From Kurthia sibirica (lineage in GTDB: Bacteria > Bacillota > Bacilli > Bacillales_A > Planococcaceae), in assembly GCF_003143975.1 (NCBI RefSeq), contig NZ_QFVR01000008.1:89051-153050 (forward strand): DNA of 64,000 nt, in the 5' to 3' direction. The position numbers and the translations under genes were made by a program. The notes beneath the pieces were generated by a model. That model was not told the origin of the DNA. It was given only the letters and a program-made list of their open reading frames with translations, and made no database searches. Shown here in pieces: positions 10,410 to 18,345 of this stretch. The stretch's first letter is position 1; the number at the start of each line of letters is the position of its first letter.

Positions 10410-10809
10410 AGACGTATACCTCCTTTTTTATCGTTCCAAAGTCAAAAATTAATTTTCCTGCATAAGAGGCATTACCTTTCTCATTAAAAGAAATTGTCGT
10501 TAAGGTAGACTTCACATCAATAGCCAATGCAGTCGGCATACTCTTTGAGAACAGAATCTTTTTTGATTGGCGTAAGCGACCAATATATCGCTGCTCCCCT
10601 ACTATAAAAAAAATATCTACTTTGGCATTTTTTGTTTTTGCATAATTTTGGATATAATGAGCATCAATGACTAGTTGATCTAAAAAGCGATGAATTTCTT
10701 GCGACCTAATACCACGCTCTCCAAGCGACAGCCCCACGACTGCAATGATAAATATCATGGTTAAAACAATGAGCATTTCTACGAAGGTATAGCCATTTTT
10801 AGCGCTCAT
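10375..10809 (-). CDS. comGD: Competence pseudopilin ComGD
   Basis: The 144-residue minor pseudopilin of the competence DNA-uptake machine has the prepilin peptidase site NGYTFVEM at residues 5-12, followed by the membrane helix LIVLTMIFIIAVVGLSL. The ATG lies within the comGC tail (11-nt overlap). Its 3' end carries the AAGGAGG that serves comGE. Confidence 0.92.
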   Translation of the reverse strand: MSAKNGYTFVEMLIVLTMIFIIAVVGLSLGERGIRSQEIHRFLDQLVIDAHYIQNYAKTKNAKVDIFFIVGEQRYIGRLRQSKKILFSKSMPTALAIDVKSTLTTISFNEKGNASYAGKLIFDFGTIKKEVYVYLGSGRILVID

Positions 10810-11104
10810 CTTTCACTTCTCCTTCTACAATCAATAGCGTACGGCCAGGACAACTTTTTTCGGATATCCCTTCTTTTAAATATTTTTCTTCTACCAACTG
10901 AGCAATTGATGTTGGATAACGTCCATTATCTATCTTGTATGCTTCTGTCTGACCTTGAACCATTTTCATATAGGCTTCACACCCTTTGTTGCCGATCGTT
11001 GTAAAATGACGCGTGACATTGGGGATAATAATCATGAGTAAAATTGCAATAATTAACAGAACAATCAGCATTTCTATCAAAGTAAAACCTTTTTGTGACC
11101 TCAT
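10799..11104 (-). CDS. comGC: Major competence pseudopilin ComGC
   Basis: Major subunit of the transformation pseudopilus. The 101-residue protein has the processing site KGFTLIEM at residues 5-12, a long hydrophobic helix (LIVLLIIAILLMIIIPNV), and Cys residues at about 39 and 84 that could form the stabilising disulfide. An AGGAGG site precedes the ATG. It lies 11 nt after comGB. Confidence 0.96.
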   Translation of the reverse strand: MRSQKGFTLIEMLIVLLIIAILLMIIIPNVTRHFTTIGNKGCEAYMKMVQGQTEAYKIDNGRYPTSIAQLVEEKYLKEGISEKSCPGRTLLIVEGEVKDER

Positions 11105-11115
11105 ATTTTTTCCTC

Positions 11116-12174
11116 CTATAGTAAATCAAGCATATTGTACATCGGTAACATAATGGCCAAATAGGCAGCTATTATACAAATTGCAATTAAGCTAAATAAT
11201 AACGGCTGTAGAAGTGCTAATACTTTTTCAATTGAGTGTCCCATTCGTTCGCCTAAAAAACGACTGAGTAATTGTAATTCCTGCCCCAGGTTTCCACTTT
11301 GTTCACCATGTTGAATATAGCGTTGAAATTCATGTAGAAAGTAGCCATTATTCAAAGTTGCACAAGATAAAGATTCTCCAGCAACGACCTCATCCATTAT
11401 TTGTTGTGCAATATAAGCAAGCATTTTTTGGTGTTTTTGCTGTATCAAAATATTCAAACTCACCTGAATTGATAAACCACTTAACAAGAGTGCTCCTAAC
11501 TCAAAAGAAAATTGTCTGGTCAGTTGCAGCTGTACTGCTCGTTTTATAATCGGTATTTTAAAATAAATAATCAGTTGCTCTCCCGCATTTTTCCTCCGAA
11601 TAAATTGAAAAAGTATTCCACCAACGATAAAAAAAATCGCACCTAAAATAACGAAGTAGTCTGGTAAGTGAAGGAGTAATTTTGTGAGCATCAACTCTAA
11701 ATCAGCATCACTTCTACTTTCGGCTAGCATACTTGTCATAGTCGGCAAAAAAAATACTCTAAAACCAATAAACAACAAAATCATAAAAATAATAAGAACA
11801 ATTGGATAGGTTAATAGTTTATACATTTGTGCTTTTTGTTGCTGACGTTGCTGAAGTTGTTGAGCTGCAATTGTTAATGCTTCCGTCAAGCGACAATGCT
11901 GCTCTGCCACATAAATAGACATAATGGTATATTTAGGTAAACCTAAATATAGTAAAATATCACTTAAACTCTGACCCTCTTTAAACTTCCTATGAATCAC
12001 CTCTTCAACATTTTCAATATGAGCTAAATGATGAGGTGCCAACATATCAATGACTTCGTTGACGGCATAACCTTCCTCTATCAGAATCGCTAACATCTTA
12101 ATAAAATCACCCTGTACTTTTGACGGTAATCGTTTTTTGCGGTCACGTAACAAGCGCATTGGGGAGTATTTCAT
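11116..12174 (-). CDS. comGB: Competence transport membrane protein ComGB
   Basis: Polytopic inner-membrane platform of the pseudopilus, family T2SSF/PilC. The 352-residue product has two repeated cytoplasmic domains and hydrophobic segments around PIVLIIFMILLFIGFRVFFLP, LPDYFVILGAIFFIVGGILF and the C-terminal LLFSLIAICIIAAYLAIMLP. Start chosen at the ATG at 12174, after GAGGGGG; it overlaps the comGA end by 32 nt, implying coupled translation. Confidence 0.93.
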   Translation of the reverse strand: MKYSPMRLLRDRKKRLPSKVQGDFIKMLAILIEEGYAVNEVIDMLAPHHLAHIENVEEVIHRKFKEGQSLSDILLYLGLPKYTIMSIYVAEQHCRLTEALTIAAQQLQQRQQQKAQMYKLLTYPIVLIIFMILLFIGFRVFFLPTMTSMLAESRSDADLELMLTKLLLHLPDYFVILGAIFFIVGGILFQFIRRKNAGEQLIIYFKIPIIKRAVQLQLTRQFSFELGALLLSGLSIQVSLNILIQQKHQKMLAYIAQQIMDEVVAGESLSCATLNNGYFLHEFQRYIQHGEQSGNLGQELQLLSRFLGERMGHSIEKVLALLQPLLFSLIAICIIAAYLAIMLPMYNMLDLL

Positions 12175-13162
12175 GATTGTAAATCCCCCTCTTAATTTGG
12201 TTATGAATCGTTTTTTCTTCAGATAATGTATAATCACTACCGCTATCTAAAGCTTCGAAAGCATCTAAAAGGTCATCTTCCATCAACAACTCGAATACCG
12301 CTGCTAGATCCTCTACGTCATTTTTTAATGTCACTAATTTTTGCGTGGCTACGCCTAATACAGATTGCTTAAGTTCCGTACTTGAAACACCTAAATCCAA
12401 TAGACGATGAAGGCAACCAAAACTATTTTTAGCATGTACGGTTGTCATCACTAAGTGACCCGTCAATGCTGCTTCAATAGCTATTTTTGCTGTTTCTTGA
12501 TCGCGGATCTCGCCAATCATAATAACATCTGGTGAATGCCTTAAAATGGCTTTTAAACCTGCTGCATACGTTACACCTGCACGCTCATTTACTTGAATTT
12601 GCAGCAGGTTTTCTTGGTTATTTTCTACTGGGTCTTCCAATGAAATCACATGCTTAGCCAAACTTTCTGAGCAGTGTTGTAGTAAGGAGTACATTGTTGT
12701 CGATTTGCCACAACCCGTAGGTCCGCTAAAGATAATGAGACCATGAGAGTAATGAGCAAGGTTTTTTAAGATGGTTGCGTCTTTTGAATTAAAACATAGC
12801 TTCTCCAAGGGACTTGAAACATTTTGCAACATGAGGCGAATCACAACACTCTCACGCAAAAAAATGGAAGGTAAGGTGGATATTCGACAAGATACTACAT
12901 TATTTTTTTCAGTTATTTGAAAAGCACCACTTTGCGGTTTTCGTTTTTCAGCAATATCCAATGTTGATTGATATTTAAAATGTGACACCATTTTGTCACC
13001 AAGTATTAAAGGGATTTTCCCAATCTCAATTCGTCGGTTATATTTTCTAAAATAAACGCTATATTCTTCATTTGTTGGCACAATTAAGATATCTGAAGCT
13101 TCAAATGATAGTGCTCTTCTGAGTAACACCGTACATTTTTTTTCGATTATATTGATATCCAT
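12143..13162 (-). CDS. comGA: Competence ATPase ComGA
   Basis: Traffic ATPase that drives pseudopilus assembly for DNA uptake. Key motifs are Walker A GPTGCGKSTTMYSL, the Asp box ISLEDPVE, Walker B DVIMIGEIRDQETA and the His box TGHLVMTTVHA, in the order of GspE/PilB secretion ATPases. The start is the ATG at 13162, behind GGAGAG; the frame upstream has no ribosome site. The product is 339 residues, with the short N-terminal domain typical of ComGA. It is the first gene of the seven-gene operon. No convincing ComK box is visible upstream. Confidence 0.95.
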   Translation of the reverse strand: MDINIIEKKCTVLLRRALSFEASDILIVPTNEEYSVYFRKYNRRIEIGKIPLILGDKMVSHFKYQSTLDIAEKRKPQSGAFQITEKNNVVSCRISTLPSIFLRESVVIRLMLQNVSSPLEKLCFNSKDATILKNLAHYSHGLIIFSGPTGCGKSTTMYSLLQHCSESLAKHVISLEDPVENNQENLLQIQVNERAGVTYAAGLKAILRHSPDVIMIGEIRDQETAKIAIEAALTGHLVMTTVHAKNSFGCLHRLLDLGVSSTELKQSVLGVATQKLVTLKNDVEDLAAVFELLMEDDLLDAFEALDSGSDYTLSEEKTIHNQIKRGIYNHEILPNALVT

Positions 13163-13436
13163 TCGCTCTCCATCCCTTCTAATTACACCATTGTTACTGA
13201 TATCTTCATTTTTCACAAAATACGGTTTACCAATAATCAATGATAAAATAACGCAATTTTCAGAGTATAAGCATTTTTACCCTCTTGTTTCTCGAAAACG
13301 CACAAAAAAAATACTCTATTTTATATAAATGGCTATTATTGTATTATTTGTTTGGCAAAAGGTAGATTTTTTTACTGAATATTACTAGCAATTGTTCTAT
13401 AATAGGTGAGAAGCAATATGAAAGTGAGGTTATACA

Positions 13437-14138
13437 ATGATCCATCCACTTAAAATTACAAGTACTCTTGCAGATGATACTCGCTTTTCTATTTATCAGT
13501 ATATGCTCCAAGAAAAAGAAACATTCACAGTCCAAAAAATCGCGGATCAATTTGGTATTCATCCAAATGTCGCACGATTACATTTAACAAAACTTACTGA
13601 AATTGATGTAATCTCTTCTGAGTTCGAAAAAACAGGTAAAGGTGGGCGCCCTGGACGAATTTATCGTGCATCAGAGAACGGTGTTTCATTATCATTTCCA
13701 AAACGCAACTATGAGGAGTTGCTTGGTTTAGTTCTTGAGATATTAGTTGAGCTAGGACCGGATTCGATTGCTATGGGTAAAAAGGTTTGCTATCGTCGCG
13801 GACAGAGTGACATTCTATCAATAGTTCGCGACCATGGAACATCCGTGAATTCATTATCCTATGATGATAAAATCGCCATAATCACTGAAGCTTCCACACT
13901 AATTGGCTATGTACCCGTCGTTACTGATTTAGAAAATGGGCAACGTTCTATACATTTTGCTGTCTATAATTGTCCCTACCACAATGAAATTGCAGAATAT
14001 GCAAACCTTGTTTGTTCATTACATGAATCCTATTTAAAAGGGCAGTTTGATTGCTTATTTAATGTAGATGATTTCATGCAAATTGAAAGTATGACAGATG
14101 GTTGTAAATACTGTTCATATAATGTTTCAACAAAATAA
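13437..14138 (+). CDS. SufR-like helix-turn-helix regulator with Cys-rich C-terminus
   Basis: The 233-residue protein has an N-terminal winged helix (about residues 8-75: ADDTRFSIYQYMLQ, HPNVARLHLTKL, wing GKGGRPGRIYRA), as in the COG2345/SufR group. The C-terminal half contains five cysteines spaced C-x13-C-x12-C-x16-C-x2-C, resembling the cluster-binding pattern of SufR. An Fe-S or metal sensing role is inferred, not shown. It is divergent from comGA, with a 270-nt AT-rich spacer between them. AGTGAGG precedes the ATG. Confidence 0.75.
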   Translation: MIHPLKITSTLADDTRFSIYQYMLQEKETFTVQKIADQFGIHPNVARLHLTKLTEIDVISSEFEKTGKGGRPGRIYRASENGVSLSFPKRNYEELLGLVLEILVELGPDSIAMGKKVCYRRGQSDILSIVRDHGTSVNSLSYDDKIAIITEASTLIGYVPVVTDLENGQRSIHFAVYNCPYHNEIAEYANLVCSLHESYLKGQFDCLFNVDDFMQIESMTDGCKYCSYNVSTK

Positions 14139-14275
14139 TTACATACTTTTTTTTACATTTATATATTTAATTACACTTTTTTGACACAATATAGGAGAAC
14201 TCTTAGTTTACTTTTCATCACTCCATCTTATATAATGTAGTTGTATATATTGTGCAGAAAAGGAGGGATTATCAA

Positions 14276-14518
14276 ATGGACAAAATGTATAAAGTTATGG
14301 CCTTTTGGACTGGTATATTCTCAGTCATGTTTTATTTAGGTGATATGAAACAAGTTTCGCTATTATTCGTTGCCAATACTGGCTTTTTCCTTCTTTTAGG
14401 TTTCTTAAATCTTACAGAACGCATGTATTTGTATATTTTTGGAGCCTATTTGATGGTTTTCTTTGCAGGATTCACGTATTATACAACTTTTATACAAGTT
14501 CCCGGTATGGGACACTAG
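14276..14518 (+). CDS. yqgY: DUF2626 small membrane protein (YqgY-like)
   Basis: The 80-residue protein has three hydrophobic stretches (VMAFWTGIFSVMFYLG, LLFVANTGFFLLLGFL, LYIFGAYLMVFFAGFTYY) and the length and ending (QVPGMGH) of the DUF2626 family. Start taken at the ATG at 14276 because AAGGAGGG lies just upstream; the longer frame has no such site. In B. subtilis yqgY lies next to yqgX; here a 2.4-kb mobile-element block separates them. Function unknown. Confidence 0.85.
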   Translation: MDKMYKVMAFWTGIFSVMFYLGDMKQVSLLFVANTGFFLLLGFLNLTERMYLYIFGAYLMVFFAGFTYYTTFIQVPGMGH

Positions 14519-14545
14519 AAAGCTCCTTTTAGGAGCTTTTTCTTC
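14519..14545 (+). terminator. Terminator of the DUF2626 gene
   Basis: AAAGCTCC-TTTTA-GGAGCTTT hairpin followed by TTTCTTCTTC, starting at the stop codon. Confidence 0.9.
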
Positions 14546-14598
14546 TTCTTTACATCCATACTATATGTAGTCCTGTCACTCTATTACTTTAAACACTA

Positions 14599-14775
14599 TT
14601 GACACAATGTTTATGCTACGTTAAACTTTTATTGTAGCTTGAGCTTTATCATTACCATTTAATTGGTGAGAAACAAAACAACCCCTAATGAAGGTAATGC
14701 CTTCGACTATTGAATTATAATAATTCAATAAAAAAGACCAAGGACAGTAGTATGCTGTCCTTGGTCTTTTTCGTA
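14599..14775 (+). ncRNA. Candidate small RNA with own promoter and terminator
   Basis: TTGACA (14599-14604), a 17-nt spacer and TAAACT (14622-14627) form a plausible sigma-A promoter. About 140 nt later lies a strong terminator (14733-14769: AAGACCAAGGACAG / CTGTCCTTGGTCTT followed by TTTTT). Between them there is no open frame but several pairings: CATTACC with GGTAATG, and TATTGAATTAT with ATAATTCAATA. A CCCC motif lies in an unpaired stretch. This is a structural inference only. Confidence 0.4.
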
Positions 14776-14805
14776 TGTCTAAATTCTTCAAACTTTTTTT
14801 AAAAT

Positions 14806-15198
14806 GGTTCTATTATATACATTGGGGTATCAAAACAATCCATGTTTTAGATCTGTAGAAATAGGCAGAAAGGTGAGCTATGCTGTACGAAGTTGATTAT
14901 GAATATTTCAGGATCAAAAGATATTTAGTCACAAAAACCGAAGAAATGGCAAACAAGTATGCTCTTTTTATAGAGAGGATCAAGCGTTCACCTATTTGTC
15001 CAGCTCGTCAGTCAATTACCCTGAAAGCACATGATGATCGCATACAAAAAATGAACCATCTAAAATGGTTTGAACGACTTACTGTTCTGTAGTATAAGCG
15101 TCGAAACTATGTTTGTTCTTATGGAAAACATTTTTCAGAAAAGACTTCTTTTATTGGACGTGATCAACGCTTTTCTAAAGAATGGAATCAAGCGATTC
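14806..15198 (+). pseudogene. ISL3-family transposase relic 1 (5' end)
   Basis: It begins with the terminus GGTTCTATTATATACATTGG shared with relics at 45801 and 63660. A transposase frame starts near 14880: zinc-binding N-terminus (SPICPARQSIT, with the second Cys of the pair changed to Arg), then DDRIQKMNHLKWFERLTVL, then a stop. The reading continues in frame as YKRRNYVCSYGKHFSEKTSF but decays by about 15190. The region between TIR and start is shorter than in relic 3, an internal deletion between AGAAA repeats. Non-functional. Confidence 0.75.
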
Positions 15199-15259
15199 TA
15201 CTCTTATGAATATGAAAGTAGAAAGAAGTTAGTTTACATCTGGGCCACATAGGAAAAGG

Positions 15260-15378
15260 GGTTCTGTTGCAAGGTTTCTCAATTAACCTGATATCAGGTA
15301 GAATTATTCGAAGTTTCTGCCTAAAGAGCGAAACCTAATGGCAAATCGTTTGTTTATTTTAAACTTTGCAACAGAACC
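15260..15378. repeat. 119-bp IS6-family deletion derivative
   Basis: Two inverted IS6-type ends, GGTTCTGTTGCAAGGTTT and AAACTTTGCAACAGAACC, enclose about 80 bp with no coding capacity. It is an internally deleted element resembling a MITE. Confidence 0.8.
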
Positions 15379-15503
15379 TTATTGTGATTTTATTTATACA
15401 AAAAAGACAACAGGTTATAACCTGCTGTCTTTTTCTTGTGCTTTTGGTATCATTGCACTTTGAACAAAACAATTAAGATGGGCAACAGAGAGAGGTAGAA
15501 AAG

Positions 15504-16094
15504 ATGGCGAAAATAGGATATGCAAGAGTATCTTCAGTAGGACAAAATTTAGATAGGCAATTAGAAAAACTGACACATGTAGAAAAACTATTCACTGATA
15601 AATTATCAGGGGCAGAAAAAAATAATAGAACAGGTTTAAATCAGTTAGTAGATTTTATTAGGGAAGGAGATATTGTTGTTGTTACCGAATTAGACCGTTT
15701 AGGAAGAAATAATTCAGAGTTGACCCAAATTATGAATGATATACAGACGAAGGGAGCTACTTTAGAAGTTTTAAATCTTCCAACACTTTCAGGCGTTGAA
15801 GATGATAATTTGAGAAAATTAATCAATAATTTGATGATAGAACTTTATAAATATCAAGCTGAAGCTGAAAGAAATTCCATCAAAGAACGACAACGTCAAG
15901 GTATTGAAATTGCTAAGAATAAAGGTAGATAAAAGGGAGGTCAAGCAAAGTACAAGGAAAACGATCCTAAGATGGAATACGCTTTCAAATTATTCAAAGA
16001 AGGTGAAACTGAAGCTAGGATTGAAGAAATAACAGGAATAAACAGAAGAACATTCAAAAGATACCGAGAAAAATATAATATTCATAGAGAGTAA
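15504..16094 (+). pseudogene. Serine resolvase/invertase interrupted by a stop codon
   Basis: The N-terminal catalytic domain is intact (IGYARVSSVGQNLDRQ with the nucleophilic Ser, TELDRLGRN, AEAERNSIKERQRQG). After KNKGR a TAA interrupts the frame at 15930. The same frame then resumes with KGGQAKYKENDPKMEYAF and a helix-turn-helix (TEARIEEITGINRRTFKRY), ending at 16094. Uninterrupted it would be about 196 residues, normal for Tn552/Bin-type resolvases, where a Tyr codon normally sits at the stop. A truncated 142-residue catalytic fragment may still be made behind GAGAGGTAGAAAAG. Confidence 0.85.
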
Positions 16095-16130
16095 CACTAT
16101 ATCTTTTAAATAGAGAATGGTTGTTAATAG

Positions 16131-16280
16131 GGTTCTGTTGCAAAGTTCGATTTCTACTTGAAATTCAGAAGAAAAACCATTTTCTTAAAAATGAAAAGCC
16201 TGTTACATCAACGTTTTCATTTTTAAAAATTAGAAGAATTAGCTGAAATTTGATGAGTTTTTCAACTTCGCAACAGAACC
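16131..16280. repeat. 150-bp IS6-family deletion derivative
   Basis: The ends GGTTCTGTTGCAAAGTTC and CAACTTCGCAACAGAACC enclose non-coding sequence. The last 75 bp are almost identical to 17000-17074, so both are the same right end of one IS6-type element. Its insertion truncates the gene at 16239-16529. Confidence 0.8.
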
Positions 16281-16529
16281 CATCAATCTAATGCCTGTGT
16301 TTTGTAAATACGAATTATAGTCTTTTTCACTGTCGAAAAATATTACGGAGCCATCAGGTTGATTAATAGAGTAAGGAGAGTCTACAGATAAATTCACATT
16401 TGACTCACCTACTTCAATACCTGCGGCAGAAGCTTTAGACGTTTCGGTAAAATAAGAAAACGAAAAAGTTAAAGTCACTATAAATCCAACTAAATAAGAA
16501 AATTTAAACCTTGTATTGATAATAGCCAT
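16239..16529 (-). pseudogene. Secreted protein gene truncated by an IS6 end
   Basis: The first ~83 residues are native: a signal peptide (LVGFIVTLTFSFSYFTETSKASA) followed by a short mature stretch with SINQPDGSVIFFDSEKDY. At position 16280 the frame enters the IS6-type repeat, and the last 13 codons are repeat sequence. The original C-terminus is lost. No family recognised. Divergent from the small membrane protein at 16629. Confidence 0.65.
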
Positions 16530-16628
16530 AAATATACCCCCTCTTGTTTATAACTATAAATTACCATATAATCAATTATTAGGTAACTGTTAGTTTGGAC
16601 AATAAAATAATTTACTAGGAGGATTTAA

Positions 16629-16814
16629 ATGAATACTATAGCGGGGACAATTTCTTTATCTGTTTCTTTTGTTTTATTTATATATTTAAGTGGATTAAAA
16701 GTCACTTATTCAACTAAATATATTTCTGAATTTTGGGTTTTCCCAATATTATTACTATTACTTTCTATCATTCTCTTTGGACTTGAATTTAAAAAAACAA
16801 GAAAGAGCCTTTAA
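16629..16814 (+). CDS. Small two-helix membrane protein
   Basis: The 61-residue frame follows a perfect ACTAGGAGG ribosome site and is followed by its own terminator, so it looks like a real gene. It has two hydrophobic helices (ISLSVSFVLFIYLSGL and FWVFPILLLLLSIILFGL) and a short basic tail (KKTRKSL). Family unknown. It is cargo of the IS6-bounded unit and divergent from a truncated secreted-peptide gene; an immunity-type partnership is possible but unproven. Confidence 0.65.
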   Translation: MNTIAGTISLSVSFVLFIYLSGLKVTYSTKYISEFWVFPILLLLLSIILFGLEFKKTRKSL

Positions 16815-16832
16815 TGGCTCTTTTCTTTTTTT
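16800..16832 (+). terminator. Terminator of the small membrane-protein gene
   Basis: AAAGAGCC-TTTAA-TGGCTCTTTT hairpin followed by CTTTTTTT, overlapping the stop codon. Confidence 0.85.
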
Positions 16833-16835
16833 CTA

Positions 16836-16857
16836 ACCGTGTCAAATTTGATACGGT
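16836..16857. repeat. 22-bp palindrome
   Basis: ACCGTGTCAAATTTGATACGGT is almost perfectly self-complementary. It could be an operator or a recombinase half-site pair on the former plasmid segment; function unknown. Confidence 0.45.
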
Positions 16858-16999
16858 ACTACATCTCCAAAACTATTGATATAACAATCTTTATTAAACT
16901 TTTAATAGGTCTTATTGGATAGGCTACACTAAGTTAGACAGATAAAATAAAGGCTTGTAAACGTAGACTATTAACTTAAGGGAGTGTGCTATTATGACA

Positions 17000-17074
17000 C
17001 ATCAACGTGTTCATTTTTAAAAATTAGAAGAATTAGCTGAAATTTGATGAGTTTTTCAACTTTGCAATAGAACC
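17000..17074. repeat. Solo right end of an IS6-family element
   Basis: About 75 bp almost identical to 16206-16280, ending in CAACTTTGCAATAGAACC. Just upstream (16980-17000) an ATGACACATCAACG start behind GGGAGTG looks like the cut-off beginning of another transposase. Confidence 0.75.
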
Positions 17075-17080
17075 GGAAAA

Positions 17081-17114
17081 GGTGTATGACATTGAATATA
17101 CAATGTCATACACC
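17081..17114. terminator. 14-bp perfect hairpin
   Basis: GGTGTATGACATTG / CAATGTCATACACC with a 6-nt loop, immediately right of the 8-bp target duplication. It may be an old terminator; no T-run is strong. The rest of the spacer to 17248 shows no gene. Confidence 0.4.
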
Positions 17115-17248
17115 CCCATATTTTACATAGAGTCACAATAGATTGGTTAGTCTTACCATTTACTATCGTTTACTTTATAATCTACGCCCTGTTAGACTTT
17201 TATAGACTGGCTTATCCATCAGCCGTTCATAGCAGATTCTAATAAACG

Positions 17249-17887
17249 TTAAAAACCGTTTAAATAGGGGTTGGAGTCAATTTCTTCACCAACAGTTGTC
17301 GCGGCATCATGTCCAGGGTAGATAATCGTATCAGCAGCAAGTATCAGCAAATGATCGTGGATACTTTTAAGTAATAGGTTTTGATTGCCGCCAACTAAAT
17401 CCGTGCGACCAATGCTTCCTTTGAACAATGTATCTCCAACAAATGCTAATCGATCTTCTTGAAAAATAAAACTTATACTACCCGGTGAGTGACCTGGTGT
17501 ATAGGCTACATCAAATAGGAAGTTTCCTACTTCTACATTTTTGGCTGCTTGTAAATAATGATCTGCTTCTCGCATCGTATAATTTGGTAGTTGTGCATAC
17601 TTTCCAGAACCATTGAGATCTGGATTACTAAGCCATTCTTTTTCTTTAATATGCATATAGACTGGAATATCAAATGCGTCTCTCACTACGTCCAGTGCAC
17701 CAATATGGTCGAAATGAGCATGTGTCAGTAAAATTGCTTGTGGTTTTAATGATGCCTTTTTAATTTCTTTAATAATATCATTGCCTTGTTCACCCGGATC
17801 AATGATTAAGCATTCCTTTTGTTTATTTGAAATAATATAACAATTTGTTTGCACAGGTCCTAGTGCATATTTTCTAATATTCAACAT
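17249..17887 (-). CDS. yqgX: Metallo-beta-lactamase fold hydrolase (YqgX-like)
   Basis: The 212-residue cytoplasmic protein carries the metal-binding signature LTHAHFDHIGAL (residues 54-65), a downstream metal His in YTPGHSPGS, then FVGDTLFKGSIGRTDL and the final His in YPGHDAAT. This is the glyoxalase II-like group. The substrate is not known; many relatives hydrolyse thioesters or bacillithiol conjugates. It occupies the yqgX place next to yqgW. Confidence 0.9.
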   Translation of the reverse strand: MLNIRKYALGPVQTNCYIISNKQKECLIIDPGEQGNDIIKEIKKASLKPQAILLTHAHFDHIGALDVVRDAFDIPVYMHIKEKEWLSNPDLNGSGKYAQLPNYTMREADHYLQAAKNVEVGNFLFDVAYTPGHSPGSISFIFQEDRLAFVGDTLFKGSIGRTDLVGGNQNLLLKSIHDHLLILAADTIIYPGHDAATTVGEEIDSNPYLNGF

Positions 17888-18127
17888 TTTATTACCTCAC
17901 TTTATTCATTACAAACTGTTCTTTACTTGAATAATAGTTTAACATATTGGGAAGCCGAACTCTATCCACGTTTGCCTCTTAAACATTTTTACATATTTAG
18001 TAACTATTTTACTTTTATTCAAAGTTTAGACACGTATAATTATCGACAAACCTAGATTTTACCATTATAATTAGAGAAGTACTATTGCTTTAGGCATTCA
18101 TTTCCAATTTTCGAGAGGGGTGTCACA

Positions 18128-18307
18128 ATGAACTTATTAATGGTTATTCTTGGCTTAGTGTCTATTTTAGGTTTGATCGGTACAATCCAATCAATACGAG
18201 AAAAAGCAGTGCTTGGCATTGTTTTTAACTTTGCAGCCTTTGCCGTATTTGGCTGGTTTGTCTTTATGACAATTTTAGATTCTGGTTTCCCACCTAGCTT
18301 ACACTAA
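18128..18307 (+). CDS. yqgW: DUF2759 small membrane protein (YqgW-like)
   Basis: A 59-residue protein: MNLLMVILGLVSILGLIGTI, a short loop QSIREKA, and a second helix (VFNFAAFAVFGWFVFMTIL) ending SGFPPSLH. A ribosome site GAGAGGGG lies 7-8 nt upstream, and a terminator follows directly. Length, two helices and the yqgX-adjacent position match DUF2759/YqgW. Function unknown. Confidence 0.85.
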   Translation: MNLLMVILGLVSILGLIGTIQSIREKAVLGIVFNFAAFAVFGWFVFMTILDSGFPPSLH

Positions 18308-18345
18308 GAAAAAGAAAGAATGTCGCAAAATGACATTCTTTTTTC
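18308..18345 (+). terminator. Terminator of yqgW
   Basis: AAAGAATGTC-GCAAAAT-GACATTCTTT followed by TTTCTTTG. Confidence 0.9.

Larger units (their letters stand above)
15260..17074. mobile_element. IS6-family-bounded unit with 8-bp target duplication
   Basis: The left end is GGTTCTGTTGCAAGGTTT (15260) and the right end is the inverse of GGTTCTATTGCAAAGTTG (17074); both match the IS6/IS26-type terminal repeat. The 8 bases before the left end (15252-15259) and after the right end (17075-17082) are both GGAAAAGG, the 8-bp duplication IS6 elements make. Inside are further IS6-type ends, a broken serine resolvase, a truncated secreted-peptide gene and a small membrane-protein gene. No IS6 transposase remains, so it cannot move by itself. 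Confidence 0.8.

Noticed and set aside
13240..13436. ComK boxes upstream of comGA
   Set aside because: AAAA-TACTC-TATT and AAAA-GGTAG-ATTT are each one base off and about 50 bp apart, not the paired helical spacing of ComK sites.
15070..15252. 60-codon frame beginning MNDLLFCSI
   Set aside because: It is an out-of-frame reading of the ISL3 relic transposase.
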